A stretch of 64,000 nt of DNA from Afifellaceae bacterium (GCA_028284625.1 JANQRH010000006.1:1-64000), one strand, 5' to 3'; positions 54,478 to 63,925 are shown, numbered from the stretch's first letter. Notes: generated by a model from the letters alone, not told the origin. Numbers and translations are program-made.

Positions 54478-54844
54478 GCTGTCGCTCTGTCGTGGGCTTT
54501 TGCGCCAGGTCGAACACGTGGCCGACGCCCATCGCGCCGTAGAGGTAACTGGCGTGGTTCTGGCGGTCGGGCCGCTGTCCGGGGTCGAGCCGTCGCTCTT
54601 ATCGCGCGCGTTTCGCCTGGCGCGCGCCAGTACGATCGCGGAGAATGCCGAGCTTGAGATCGAGCACACGCCGGCAGTCGTGTGGTGCGACACCTGCGGC
54701 GTTGAGACCGAGGCTGCGGCCAACGCGCTGTCATGCGGGCGCTGTGGGGCCTGGAAAGTCACGCTCAAGGCGGGGAATGAGCTCATGTTGAAGCGTGTCG
54801 ATTTGGTGCCCGCGGAAGAGCCGATCGTGGCAACGGCGGGCTGA
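54470..54844 (+). CDS. hypA: Hydrogenase nickel incorporation protein HypA
   Basis: 124 residues from GTG 54470, chosen because HypA always begins MHELS (His2 binds nickel); here the sequence is 'MHELSLCRGLLRQVEHV'. The zinc site is 'VWCDTCGVE' plus 'LSCGRCGAW'. Its start overlaps the hypC stop by 8 bases. Works with HypB in nickel delivery. Confidence 0.93.
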   Translation: MHELSLCRGLLRQVEHVADAHRAVEVTGVVLAVGPLSGVEPSLLSRAFRLARASTIAENAELEIEHTPAVVWCDTCGVETEAAANALSCGRCGAWKVTLKAGNELMLKRVDLVPAEEPIVATAG

Positions 54845-54866
54845 CGCGCGGTCCAGGGAGAGAGCC

Positions 54867-55673
54867 ATGTGCGAACATTGCGGATGCGCAGCGACGCCCA
54901 ATGTTGTCCATGTCAGCGACGCCAAGGGCACAGTCTCTGCAAAGGCCGCCGATGCGGTCTCTGTGGAACTGGTCACCGGCATTCTCCACGAGAACGATCA
55001 CGCTGCGGCCCATAATCGCGAGCACTTCGAACGCCATGGCGTGCTCGCCATCAACGTGATGTCGTCGCCGGGCTCCGGCAAGACGAGTCTGCTTGAGGCG
55101 ACGATCGACGCCATTGGCGACAAGCATCGCATCGCCGTCATCGAAGGCGATCTGGAGACGGAGAACGACGCGAAGCGCATCCGCGCCAAGGGCGTGCCGG
55201 CCGTTCAGATCACCACCGGCAGCGCCTGCCATCTCGACGCGCATATGGTCCACGACGCGCTGCACGCGCTCGACCTCGACGCGGTCGATATCCTGTTCAT
55301 CGAGAACGTCGGCAATCTTGTTTGTCCGGCGAGCTTCGATCTCGGCCAGCACGCCAACGTGACGCTGCTGGCGGTGACCGAGGGCGACGACAAGCCCGCC
55401 AAATATCCCGTCATGTTTCGCGCCAGCGATCTGGTGCTTTTGTCCAAGGCGGACTTGCTGGACGTGCTCGACGACTTCTCGCCGGATCGCGCCGCGGATT
55501 GCGTCCGCGCGCTGGCCAATCCCGCTGAGATCGTGCCGGTCTCCGCGCGGCGCGCCGAGACGCTTCACCCATGGACGGCATGGCTTGATGAGCGGCTCGC
55601 CGCGTGCCGCAACGGCGAGGCGCTGCGACCGCGCAACGTGCAATCGCCCGCCGGGCTCGTGGCGGCGGAGTGA
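54867..55673 (+). CDS. hypB: Hydrogenase nickel incorporation GTPase HypB
   Basis: 268 residues from ATG 54867 (AGGGAGAG upstream). N-terminal nickel motif 'MCEHCGCAA' and no His-rich stretch. GTPase motifs: P-loop 'VMSSPGSGKTSLLEATI', 'AVIEGDLETENDAKRI', 'FIENVGNLVCPASFDLGQ' and 'LVLLSKADLLDVL'. Hands nickel to the large subunit with HypA. Confidence 0.95.
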   Translation: MCEHCGCAATPNVVHVSDAKGTVSAKAADAVSVELVTGILHENDHAAAHNREHFERHGVLAINVMSSPGSGKTSLLEATIDAIGDKHRIAVIEGDLETENDAKRIRAKGVPAVQITTGSACHLDAHMVHDALHALDLDAVDILFIENVGNLVCPASFDLGQHANVTLLAVTEGDDKPAKYPVMFRASDLVLLSKADLLDVLDDFSPDRAADCVRALANPAEIVPVSARRAETLHPWTAWLDERLAACRNGEALRPRNVQSPAGLVAAE

Positions 55674-55678
55674 CCAAG

Positions 55679-56818
55679 ATGACGGCGCCAGCAACCGACG
55701 CAAAAGCATGGCTTGAGCGCATCCGTGCCTTGCCGCTCAAGGAACGCGTCCGCGTCATGAATGTTTGCGGCGGCCATGAGCGCTCCATCTCCATGGCCGG
55801 CCTGCGTGGGGCGTTGCCGAGCGAGATTGAGTTGATCCCCGGACCCGGATGTCCGGTCTGCGTCTGTCCGGAAGAGGATGTATACGCTGCTATCCAATTG
55901 GCGCTGCGGCCGGATGTGATCCTAGTTGCCTTTGGCGACATGCTGCGCGTGCCGGCAAATGTGCCGAAGAACGAGCCGCGCTCGTTGGAGCAGGCCAAGG
56001 CGGCGGGCGGTGACGTCCGGCCGATTGCCTCGCCGCAGGAAGCGGCGAAGATCGCCGCCGCCCATCCCGACCGCGACGTGGTGTTCTTCGCCGCCGGCTT
56101 TGAGACCACCACCGCACCGGTCGCCGGGCTCGCGGCAGAGGGGCTGCCCCCGAACCTTTCCATCCTCTTGTCTGGGCGGCTGACCTGGCCGGCCGTGGCC
56201 GCACTTCTGGAGAGCGAGGAGGCGGGCTTCGACGCGCTGATCGCTCCGGGCCACGTCTCCGCTGTGATGGGCCCGGAGGAATGGCGCTTCGTCGCGGACG
56301 ATCACAACATCCCCTCCGCCGTCGCCGGCTTTGAATCCGACAGCCTTTTGGCGGCGCTCTACTCGGTGCTGCGTCAGCATCTGGAAGGCCGCGCTTTCCT
56401 CGACAATTGCTACGCCACCGTCGCCAGGCCAGGCGGCAATCCGACGGCTCAACGCGTGATGAACGATACGCTCGACGTGGTTGACGCCAACTGGCGCGGC
56501 ATCGGCGTGATCCCGCGTTCCGGCTTCGCGCTGAAGGCCGAGCTGGCATCCTTCGATGCGAACCGGCGGTTCGAGCTCGACGCCGACGCGTTCCGCAAAC
56601 GCGCCGGCGAGATGCCACCGGGATGCGACTGCGCGCGCGTCGTTCTCGGCAAGATCTATCCGAACCAATGCGTGCTCTACGGAAAGGCCTGCACGCCGCG
56701 CAATCCGATCGGCCCGTGCATGGTGTCGGACGAAGGCGCGTGCCGCATCTGGTGGTCGACCGGGATCAGGCAGGGCGCCGCACACAGTGCCGATGAGCAC
56801 GCAGCGGCGCGCTATTGA
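55679..56818 (+). CDS. hypD: Hydrogenase Fe(CN)2CO assembly protein HypD
   Basis: 379 residues from ATG 55679; a GTG at 55670 overlapping hypB is the alternative. Cys motifs are 'MNVCGGHERSISMAG', 'PGPGCPVCVCPEEDVYAAIQ' and the C-terminal [4Fe-4S] region 'GCDCARVVLGKIYPNQCVLY' with 'ACTPRNPIGPCMVSDEGACR'. Scaffold where cyanide and CO are placed on iron. Overlaps hypF by 26 bases. Confidence 0.95.
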   Translation: MTAPATDAKAWLERIRALPLKERVRVMNVCGGHERSISMAGLRGALPSEIELIPGPGCPVCVCPEEDVYAAIQLALRPDVILVAFGDMLRVPANVPKNEPRSLEQAKAAGGDVRPIASPQEAAKIAAAHPDRDVVFFAAGFETTTAPVAGLAAEGLPPNLSILLSGRLTWPAVAALLESEEAGFDALIAPGHVSAVMGPEEWRFVADDHNIPSAVAGFESDSLLAALYSVLRQHLEGRAFLDNCYATVARPGGNPTAQRVMNDTLDVVDANWRGIGVIPRSGFALKAELASFDANRRFELDADAFRKRAGEMPPGCDCARVVLGKIYPNQCVLYGKACTPRNPIGPCMVSDEGACRIWWSTGIRQGAAHSADEHAAARY

Positions 56819-59111
56819 GGCGCAAGACGAGCGGACCGCACGCCAAATCGTGATCGGCGGGCGCGTCCAGGGCGTCGGCTTCCGGCCGTTCGTCTATCGC
56901 ATGGCTGCGCGCTACGGCCTGAGCGGCCGGGTGCAGAACGGCCCCGGGCAGGTGGTGATCCACGTCGAAGGCGACGCGCAGGCCATCACCGACTTTGAAA
57001 GAGCGCTAGTCAATGCCGCGCCGCCGCTCGCGGAGCCGCATCTTAAGAGCGCGACGGCGACCGCTGTTGAGGATGCGCACGGTTTTCATATCGACGCCAG
57101 CGAAGAGGGCGCGGCAGCCGACGTGCATCTGCCGCCCGACATGTTCTGCTGCGCCGATTGCCTGGCGGAGATGCGCGATCCCGCGGAGCGCCGCTTCGGC
57201 TACGCCTTCACCAATTGTACGCAATGCGGCCCGCGCTACACGATCATCAAGGCGCTGCCCTACGACCGGCCTAAGACGTCGATGGCCGGCTTCACGCTCT
57301 GCCCACGTTGCCGGCGCGAATATGACGATCCGTCCGACCGCCGCTTTCACGCGCAGCCGCTGGCCTGTCCCGCATGCGGTCCGACGCTCACCTTTCAGCG
57401 GGGCGACGCCGAACCGATCGTCGGGGAGGGGGCGCTCGCCGCAACGCTCGCCGCTTTGCGCGATGGCGGGATCGTCGCGGTCAAGGGCGTCGGCGGTTAT
57501 CACCTGATGTGCGATGCCTCGAACGACGCGGCGATCGCGAATCTGCGCGCGCGAAAACACCGGCCGCACAAGCCGCTCGCCGTGATGTTCCCGCAACGCG
57601 GCGCCGACGGGCTTGAGGTCGTTCGCGAACACGTCGCCCTCGACGACGCTGAAGCGCGCGCAGTCGCCGACCCGGCGCGGCCGATCGTGCTGGCGTGCCG
57701 GCGCGACGAGAGCCCGCTGAGCCACGCCCTCGCGCCCGGCCTCAACGAGCTTGGCGTGTTCCTGCCCTACAGCCCGCTACACCATCTTCTGCTCGGCGAG
57801 TTCGGTGCGCCCCTCGTCGCCACGTCCGGCAACATCAGCGGCGAGCCCGTGATCACCGACAATTCCGAGGCCGCCAGTCGGCTCGGTTCGGTGGCTGATG
57901 CCTTCCTGCATCACGACCGGCCGATCGTGCGGCCGGCTGACGATTCCGTCACGCGCATCATCGCGGGCCGGCCGCGACCCATCCGCATCGGCCGCGGCCG
58001 CGCGCCGCTGGAGCTCACCCTGCCGCACGCTTTAGCGGAGCCGATTCTCGCCGTTGGCGGCCACATGAAGGGCGCAATCGCGCTCGGATGGGATCAGCGC
58101 ATCGTCGTTTCGCCGCATATCAGCGAGCTCGACAGTCCGCGCAGCCTGCAGGTCCTCAAGCAGGTGATCGCCGACCTGCAGGCGCTCTACCGGGTCGAAG
58201 CACGGCGCGTCGTATGCGACGCCCATCCCGGCTATGCGAGCACGCGCTGGGCCGGGGAGCAGGACCTGCCCGTCACAAAGGTGCAGCACCATGTGGCGCA
58301 TGCCTCGGCACTGGCGGCGGAGCATCCGCACATCGAACGCTGGTTGGTCTTCGCCTGGGACGGCATCGGCCTCGGCGAAGCGGACGAGCTGTGGGGCGGC
58401 GAGGCTTTCGCGGGAGCGCCCGGCGCGTGGCGTCGCATCGGCAGCATGCGGCGGTTCAGTGTGACCGGCGGCGACCGCGTCGGTCGCGAGCCGTGGCGCT
58501 CTGCAGCGGGTCTCATGTGGGAAGCGGGGCGGCAATGGTCGCCGGCGCGGGATGAGGACGGTCTCACCGCTCAGGCCTGGCGAAAGGACATTGGCACGAC
58601 GCGCACCTCCTCCGTCGGGCGCTTGTTCGATGCCGCCGCGTCGCTCGTCCTCGGCGTCGATGTTGCGAGCTTCGAGGGGCAGGGGCCGATGTTTTTGGAA
58701 AGCGCTGCCACGCAGTGGGCGGAGCCGATAACACTGCCGCTGAGGCGCGACGAAGACGGTGTCTGGCGCAGCGACTGGGAGCCGCTCCTGTCTGTCCTGA
58801 CCGATCAGGACCGCACCGTGGCTGAACGCGCCGGCATCTTTCACGCAAGCATCGCCCAGGCGCTTGTCGACCAGGCACACGCGCTTGTGGAGACGGAGAA
58901 GCCGCAGGCCATCGGCCTCACCGGTGGGGTGTTCCAGAACCGCCTTCTGTCGGAGCGTGTGATCGCCCTTCTCAATGAGAACGGCTTTGAGGCTCGCCTG
59001 CCGGAAATCGTGCCGGCCAATGATGGCGGTTTGGCGTTCGGCCAGGTTATTGAGGTTCTCGCCGCCGACAACACGGCCCCACAGGCGGTCGAAGCAGGAA
59101 ATACGTCATGA
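56793..59111 (+). CDS. hypF: Carbamoyltransferase HypF
   Basis: 772 residues from ATG 56793, inside the hypD end. Domains in order: acylphosphatase (about 15-105) with 'GGRVQGVGFRPFVYRMA', two zinc fingers (about 120-190) with 'CCADCLAEM', 'CTQCGPRY', 'CPRCRREYDDPSDRRFHAQP' and 'CPACGP', YrdC-like domain (about 210-395), and Kae1-like carbamoyltransferase domain (about 410-770) with 'VQHHVAHASALAAEH' and 'GLTGGVFQNRLLSE'. It supplies the cyanide ligands via HypE. Confidence 0.95.
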   Translation: MSTQRRAIEAQDERTARQIVIGGRVQGVGFRPFVYRMAARYGLSGRVQNGPGQVVIHVEGDAQAITDFERALVNAAPPLAEPHLKSATATAVEDAHGFHIDASEEGAAADVHLPPDMFCCADCLAEMRDPAERRFGYAFTNCTQCGPRYTIIKALPYDRPKTSMAGFTLCPRCRREYDDPSDRRFHAQPLACPACGPTLTFQRGDAEPIVGEGALAATLAALRDGGIVAVKGVGGYHLMCDASNDAAIANLRARKHRPHKPLAVMFPQRGADGLEVVREHVALDDAEARAVADPARPIVLACRRDESPLSHALAPGLNELGVFLPYSPLHHLLLGEFGAPLVATSGNISGEPVITDNSEAASRLGSVADAFLHHDRPIVRPADDSVTRIIAGRPRPIRIGRGRAPLELTLPHALAEPILAVGGHMKGAIALGWDQRIVVSPHISELDSPRSLQVLKQVIADLQALYRVEARRVVCDAHPGYASTRWAGEQDLPVTKVQHHVAHASALAAEHPHIERWLVFAWDGIGLGEADELWGGEAFAGAPGAWRRIGSMRRFSVTGGDRVGREPWRSAAGLMWEAGRQWSPARDEDGLTAQAWRKDIGTTRTSSVGRLFDAAASLVLGVDVASFEGQGPMFLESAATQWAEPITLPLRRDEDGVWRSDWEPLLSVLTDQDRTVAERAGIFHASIAQALVDQAHALVETEKPQAIGLTGGVFQNRLLSERVIALLNENGFEARLPEIVPANDGGLAFGQVIEVLAADNTAPQAVEAGNTS

Positions 59112-60118
59112 TGGACGACCGGCATGTCTCGCTCGCGCATGGCAATGGCGGCCGCTTCATGCGTGAGATGATTGAGGAGGTGTTCGTCAGTCATCTCGGC
59201 GATTCCGCCCTTGACGTGCATCTCGACGCAGCGCCGCTGACGCTGCCGCCCGACAAGGTGCCGTGCATCACCACGGATGCCTTCACCGTCCAGCCGTTGG
59301 AGTTTCCCGGCGGCGATATCGGCTCGCTTGCCGTCAACGGCACGGTCAACGACCTCGCCGTCTCAGGCGCAGCGCCGCAGGCCCTGACGCTCAACGCCAT
59401 CATCGAGGAAGGTCTTGAGATGGCGTGCCTCATCCGCATCGTGAAGAGCCTTGCGGAAGCCGCGCGCATCGCCGGGGTCCACATTGTTGCGGGCGACACC
59501 AAGGTTGTGCCGCGCGGCCATGGCGGCGGGCTCTATCTGGCGACCACGGGGCTCGGCCTGCGCGACGCGACATGGCGCCTCGGCTTCGACCGGATCCGTG
59601 GCGGCGATGTGCTGCTGGTCAGCGGCCCCATCGGCGATCACGGTATTGCAGTCATGCTGGCGCGCGAGGCCTTCGACCTGAGCGGCCCGGTGCGCTCCGA
59701 TTGTGCGGCGGTGACCCCGCTTGCATTGCCGCTCGCCAAGATCGATGGCGTGCGCTTCATGCGCGATCCGACGCGCGGCGGGCTAGCCACCGTGGCGCAT
59801 GAGATCGCCGCGGCGACGTCGCTTAATGTGCGGCTCAGCGAGACGGAGATTCCGGTGCGCGATCCGGTTCGATCCGTCTGCGAGATGCTCGGCTACGATC
59901 CCTACTATCTGGCCTGCGAGGGGCGCGTGGTCGCCATCGCCGCGCCAGATGCCGCCGACGAGGTGCTGAAGCTTTGGCGGTCCTTGCCCGATGGCGAAGG
60001 CGCAGCGCGGATCGGCGTGCTGAGCCAAGGGGCCGGGCACGTCGTGCTGGAAACGGAGATCGGCGGCGAGCGGCTGCTGGAGGAACTTGAGGACGATCCG
60101 CTGCCGCGTATCTGCTGA
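59108..60118 (+). CDS. hypE: Hydrogenase expression/formation protein HypE
   Basis: 336 residues. PurM-like ATPase fold: 'SLAHGNGGRFMREMIEEVF', 'TTDAFTVQPLEFPGGDIGSL', 'NGTVNDLAVSGAAP', 'VAGDTKVVPRGHGGG' and 'MRDPTRGGLATVAHEIA'. It ends in '...LPRIC', whose terminal Cys accepts the carbamoyl group from HypF and is dehydrated to thiocyanate. Overlaps hypF by 4 bases; last gene of the hyp operon, followed by a hairpin. Confidence 0.96.
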   Translation: MMDDRHVSLAHGNGGRFMREMIEEVFVSHLGDSALDVHLDAAPLTLPPDKVPCITTDAFTVQPLEFPGGDIGSLAVNGTVNDLAVSGAAPQALTLNAIIEEGLEMACLIRIVKSLAEAARIAGVHIVAGDTKVVPRGHGGGLYLATTGLGLRDATWRLGFDRIRGGDVLLVSGPIGDHGIAVMLAREAFDLSGPVRSDCAAVTPLALPLAKIDGVRFMRDPTRGGLATVAHEIAAATSLNVRLSETEIPVRDPVRSVCEMLGYDPYYLACEGRVVAIAAPDAADEVLKLWRSLPDGEGAARIGVLSQGAGHVVLETEIGGERLLEELEDDPLPRIC

Positions 60119-60131
60119 TCCGGCTGCGCAG

Positions 60132-60148
60132 GCGCCCGCATCGGGCGC
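60132..60148. terminator. Hairpin after hypE
   Basis: Perfect 7-bp GC stem GCGCCCG/CGGGCGC with loop CAT, 14 bases after the hypE stop. Followed by only a short T pair, so termination strength is uncertain. Confidence 0.55.
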
Positions 60149-60589
60149 TTCCGCTAAGAATCCAGGCGACTTGAAGTGGCATAATTCCCTGTTGAGCAAG
60201 GGGATGCGGCCGCTTGTTGTCCGCCGGGTCGCGCCCTAGCATTGCATGTCTTTGATTCTCGGTGGGAACGCCGAGGCCCGGCGGTTGGGCGGGCAGCCGC
60301 ATAAAGGGGACGAGGCATGACGGACGTACAAGGCTGGATCGTAATCGCGCTCCTCGTGATTGTCGTGTTTTCGCAGTGGTACCTGCGCGTGCGGTAGCGC
60401 GGCCGACGCTTTCGCAGGTCAGCGCAATTCCGCTGACGGTATAGTTTAGGACCAGACGTTCACTTCCCCGGCCGTCTTTGAGCCGCCCGGCAGCGTCGGC
60501 GCGGCGGCAATGGCATTGCGCCCCGACATCGGTCAAAATGGCAGACGCTCACGATTTGTGCGTGATCACGAGCGGGGAGGCGTATCGTC
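60149..60589. other. Intergenic stretch between hypE and the PhyH gene
   Basis: About 440 bases without a large gene. It contains one credible very short gene (60317-60397). The rest shows no RNA gene or clear regulatory motif that I can support; GGAGGCG lies just before the PhyH gene as its ribosome site. Confidence 0.55.
60317..60397 (+). CDS. Putative 26-residue single-span membrane protein
   Basis: ATG 60317 to TAG encodes 26 residues: short polar start (MTDVQG), a hydrophobic span 'WIVIALLVIVVFSQWY' and a basic end (LRVR). Such a pattern predicts an inner-membrane protein with the N terminus outside. AAGGGGACGAGG 5-16 bases upstream gives a strong ribosome site. No family recognised; small subunits of membrane enzymes look like this. 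Confidence 0.5.
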   Translation: MTDVQGWIVIALLVIVVFSQWYLRVR

Positions 60590-61495
60590 ATGCTGTCGCA
60601 AGAGCAGAAACGGTTCTACGACGACAACGGCTACTTATTGGTCGAGAACGCGGTCAGCGCAGATGAACTCGCGACGCTGCGCGGCATTGCCTACGACTTC
60701 ATCGAGAAGTCGCGCAGCGTCACCGAGAGCAATGACGTTTACGACCTTGACGAAGGCCATAGCGCCGCCAATCCGCGCCTGACGCGGATCAAGCTGCCGC
60801 ACCGGCAGCATCCCTATTTTTGGGAGTTTCTGAAGAACTCGCGGATCACTGAAGTCCTGACCGACCTTCTCGGGCCCGATACGATGCTGCAGACCAGCAA
60901 GCTGAACACCAAGGCGCCGGGGGGTGGAGCGGCGGTGGAGTGGCATCAGGACTGGGCGTTCTATCCGCACACCAACGATTCCATACTCGCCTTCGGCCTC
61001 ATGCTGGAGGACGTCGACGAAGCGAACGGTCCGCTGATGGTCATCCCCGGTTCACATAAGGGGCCGATCCTCAGCCACATGGCCGATGGCGTGTTCTGCG
61101 GCGCGGTCGATCCCGATGACCCGGCCTTTCAGTTGGACAAGGCGGTCACCCTGACCGGCAAGGCCGGCGACATGACCGTACACCATGCGCGCACGCTTCA
61201 CGGCTCGGCGCCGAACAGAAGCGATCACAGCCGGCTCATCTTGTTCTACGAATGCCACGCCGCCGACGCCTGGCCGCTTTTGGGTGCCACCTCCTACATT
61301 CATTCGCTGGGCCAGCGACTCCTGTGGCAGGATCTCAACGAGCGCCTGATCACCGGCCAGCTTTGCATGACGCCGCGTCTTGAGGCCGTTCCGGTTTCCA
61401 TCCCGCTGCCGCCGCCGCCGGACGCAAGCTCAATCTTCAAGCAGCAAGCGTCGGGCGGCGCCAAAAGCGCGTTCGCGGATCAGGATGCGGGGTGA
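60590..61495 (+). CDS. Phytanoyl-CoA dioxygenase (PhyH) family protein
   Basis: 301 residues; Fe(II)/2-oxoglutarate dioxygenase fold. The iron ligands are His and Asp of 'VEWHQDWAFYPHTN' and His of 'MTVHHARTLHGSAPNRSDHS', with the following Arg for 2-oxoglutarate. Begins 'LSQEQKRFYDDNGYLLVENA', as in the family. Substrate unknown; family members hydroxylate many small molecules. Ribosome site GGGGAGG upstream. Confidence 0.9.
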   Translation: MLSQEQKRFYDDNGYLLVENAVSADELATLRGIAYDFIEKSRSVTESNDVYDLDEGHSAANPRLTRIKLPHRQHPYFWEFLKNSRITEVLTDLLGPDTMLQTSKLNTKAPGGGAAVEWHQDWAFYPHTNDSILAFGLMLEDVDEANGPLMVIPGSHKGPILSHMADGVFCGAVDPDDPAFQLDKAVTLTGKAGDMTVHHARTLHGSAPNRSDHSRLILFYECHAADAWPLLGATSYIHSLGQRLLWQDLNERLITGQLCMTPRLEAVPVSIPLPPPPDASSIFKQQASGGAKSAFADQDAG

Positions 61496-61518
61496 GCGCG
61501 ATCGCGGCAGGTACGGAT

Positions 61519-61680
61519 TAACCTCCCCCTTGAGGGGAGGTCGAAATTTGCGGAACGCAGTGAACGCTAATTTCGGGAGGGGGTGAGCGGGTCGATCAGC
61601 GGAGAAGTGTCGCTCACCCCTCCCCGAAATCGGATCGCGTGGCTCACCGATTTCGACCCTCCCTCAAGGGGAGGGTTAGG
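61519..61680. repeat. Composite inverted-repeat element, second copy type
   Basis: Two inverted units (61519-61584 and 61611-61680). Each outer end has CCTCCCC...GGGGAGG (or close) next to TCGAAAT, and each inner end has ATTTCGGG followed by G-rich GGGTGAG or its complement. Same plan as 32387-32654 but without the central palindrome. Lies between the convergent PhyH and acoC genes. Confidence 0.8.
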
Positions 61681-61697
61681 GCCGAGCGCAACTTGGC

Positions 61698-62888
61698 CTA
61701 ACCCAGCGCGCTGATGGCAGCGTTCACCTCCGCCGCTTTTTCCATGTGCGGAATGTGCCCTGCGCCGGCAAGGCGGATCACCTTGACGGAATCGGGAAGC
61801 CCGTCCGCATGGCCCGCCGCAAGGATGCGGTCATCCTCGCCCCAGATCACTTGAACGGGCGCTGACACATCGCCAAGGCGATCGCGGATTTGGACACGCT
61901 GCGCACCGCCATCGAAGTTCGCATCGGCGATCGTGCGAAGCGCGGCCACGACGCCGTCCAGGCGTTTGAACTTGAGCACCTCCTCGACCATATCGGCCGT
62001 CACGAGGCTTGGATCGGCGACCAGCATCTCGATGATCGGGCGAAGCTTGCGCGCACGGCTCTGTCCGATGAAGCCTTCGATGAAGTCCTGCGAAACATCC
62101 GACCCGAAACCGGCCGGCGCGATGAGGGTAAGCGCGCTGACGCGCTCAGGCGAGCTTGCTGCGATCGATGTCGCCACAGCACCGCCAAGCGAATGGCCGA
62201 CGAGATGCGCCGATGTGATCTCCACAGCGTCCATATAGGCGGTTACGGCCGTTGCCAGCGTCGCCACCGCGCCGTCACCCACCGACTTCGTCGAGCCGCC
62301 ATGGCCGGGGAGGTCGATGGCATGTACCTGCCGTTCGGCGGCGAGCTCCGCCTGATTGAACATCCAGCCGTTGAGATCGGCGCCGAAGCCGTGGATGAGA
62401 ATGACCGGCGCGCCGTCATCCGGGCCGGCCTTGAGCCGGCGGATCGCGCCGCTTGCTGTCTCCACCACCTCAGGCGCTGGCGCGCCGGCATCGTCCGTCT
62501 CTTCCGGAACGAAGTTCTCCAGAAATTCCGTGACGAAGGCCTCGACCTCGCCGTCGGGCACGTCCGGTTCCGAAACGACGCCGAGAAGCGCCCCCACGGG
62601 CACGGTCTCGCCCTCCGACACCACCTGCTTGCGCAAGACGCCGCCGACAGGACTTTCGAAGACATTGGCGATCTTGGTCGTCTCAATGTCCATAATCTCC
62701 TGGCCGGGAGCGATTTCCGCGCCGACCTCCACGGCCCAGCGGGCAAGCATGCCCTCATCCATGGCCAGGCCCCATTTGGGCATGGTGATGGGTTTGATCG
62801 ACGACACCGATGTCCTCCCTGTAGCCGCCACCGCATCGCCGGCATCGCCCCAGGGGGAGAAGCCGGCGTCCGGTCGCTCTTCACTCAC
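61698..62888 (-). CDS. acoC: Acetoin dehydrogenase E2 component (lipoyl domain plus alpha/beta hydrolase)
   Basis: 396 residues from GTG 62888. Lipoyl domain (about 34-110) with the lipoylated Lys in 'MDIETTKIANVFESP', a linker, then an alpha/beta-hydrolase domain (about 150-396) with 'VILIHGFGADLNGW', nucleophile elbow 'LVGHSLGGAVATSIA' and His in 'GAGHIPHMEKAAEV'. This hydrolase-type E2 is characteristic of AcoC rather than pyruvate dehydrogenase E2. Its start overlaps the acoB stop by 4 bases. Confidence 0.9.
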   Translation of the reverse strand: MSEERPDAGFSPWGDAGDAVAATGRTSVSSIKPITMPKWGLAMDEGMLARWAVEVGAEIAPGQEIMDIETTKIANVFESPVGGVLRKQVVSEGETVPVGALLGVVSEPDVPDGEVEAFVTEFLENFVPEETDDAGAPAPEVVETASGAIRRLKAGPDDGAPVILIHGFGADLNGWMFNQAELAAERQVHAIDLPGHGGSTKSVGDGAVATLATAVTAYMDAVEITSAHLVGHSLGGAVATSIAASSPERVSALTLIAPAGFGSDVSQDFIEGFIGQSRARKLRPIIEMLVADPSLVTADMVEEVLKFKRLDGVVAALRTIADANFDGGAQRVQIRDRLGDVSAPVQVIWGEDDRILAAGHADGLPDSVKVIRLAGAGHIPHMEKAAEVNAAISALG

Positions 62889-63913
62889 TCTGCGGCGGCC
62901 TTTTCGCCGTATTCGACGATCTCGGTCACCGCCGCTTCGATCTTGGCGACACTCGGGATATAGATGTCCTCAAGCGCCGGCGAGAACGGCACCGGCGCGT
63001 GCGGCGCGGTGACGAGCTTGATCGGCGCCTTCAGCGCACCGAAGGCTTCCTCCGCCACCAGCCCGGCGATGTCCGACGCCATGGAGCATCGCGGATGCGC
63101 TTCGTCGACGACCACGACGCGTCCCGTCTCCTCCGCCGTCTCCAGGATCGTCTCGCGATCGAGCGGCGAGGTGGTGCGCGGATCCACGACCGTGCACGTC
63201 ACACCGTTCTTGGCGAGATTGTCGGCCGCCTCGTTGGCGAGGTTGACCATGCGCCCGAACGCAATGATCGTCACGTCATCGCCCTCGCGCGTGACATTGG
63301 CCTCGCCGAAGGCGATCGCGTAGGGCTCGTCGGGCACTTCCATCTCCATGTCGTACATGGCCTTGTGCTCGAAGAAGATCACCGGATCGTCGTCGCGGAT
63401 CGCCTGCGTCAGAAGCCCCTTCGCCTCGTAGGCGTTCGAGGGCAGCGCCACCTTCAGCCCGGGGATATGCGTAAAGAGCGGATAGAGGCACTGCGAATGC
63501 TGCGAGGCGGCGCGGAAACCGGCGCCATACATGGTGCGCACCACCATGGGCGTTACCGCTTTGCCACCGAACATGTAACGAAACTTGGCGGCCTGATTGA
63601 AGATCTGGTCGAAGCACACGCCCATGAAGTCGACGAACATCAACTCAGCTACCGGGCGTAGACCCGTCGCCGCAGCACCCGCCGCCGCGCCGACAAAGGC
63701 GCTTTCGGAGATCGGCGTATCGAGCACGCGTTCGCGCCCGAACTCCGCCATCAGCCCCTTGGTGACGCCAAGCGGTCCGCCCCATGCATCATCCTCGCCC
63801 GGCGCGCCCAACCCGCCGGCAATATCCTCGCCCATGATGACGACACGGGGGTCGCGCCGCATCTCCTGAGTCAAGGCCTCCGCGATCGCCTGGCGATAGC
63901 TTTTCTTGCTCAT
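62885..63913 (-). CDS. acoB: Acetoin dehydrogenase-type E1 beta subunit
   Basis: 342 residues, transketolase-like beta subunit. Features are 'AIAEALTQEMRRDPRVVIMG', 'VLDTPISESAFVGAAAGAAA', 'RPVAELMFVDFMGVCFDQIF' and 'VTCTVVDPRTTSPLDRETIL'. It forms the ThDP enzyme with the alpha subunit encoded upstream; the E2 type downstream points to acetoin (or a related diketone precursor) as substrate. 12 bases after the alpha stop. Confidence 0.9.
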   Translation of the reverse strand: MSKKSYRQAIAEALTQEMRRDPRVVIMGEDIAGGLGAPGEDDAWGGPLGVTKGLMAEFGRERVLDTPISESAFVGAAAGAAATGLRPVAELMFVDFMGVCFDQIFNQAAKFRYMFGGKAVTPMVVRTMYGAGFRAASQHSQCLYPLFTHIPGLKVALPSNAYEAKGLLTQAIRDDDPVIFFEHKAMYDMEMEVPDEPYAIAFGEANVTREGDDVTIIAFGRMVNLANEAADNLAKNGVTCTVVDPRTTSPLDRETILETAEETGRVVVVDEAHPRCSMASDIAGLVAEEAFGALKAPIKLVTAPHAPVPFSPALEDIYIPSVAKIEAAVTEIVEYGEKAAAE

Positions 63914-63925
63914 GAGTCGTTTCCC

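Noticed and set aside
60165..60200. Sigma-54-type promoter (TGGC...TTG) after hypE.
   Set aside because: The GG and GC dinucleotides are not at -24/-12 spacing.
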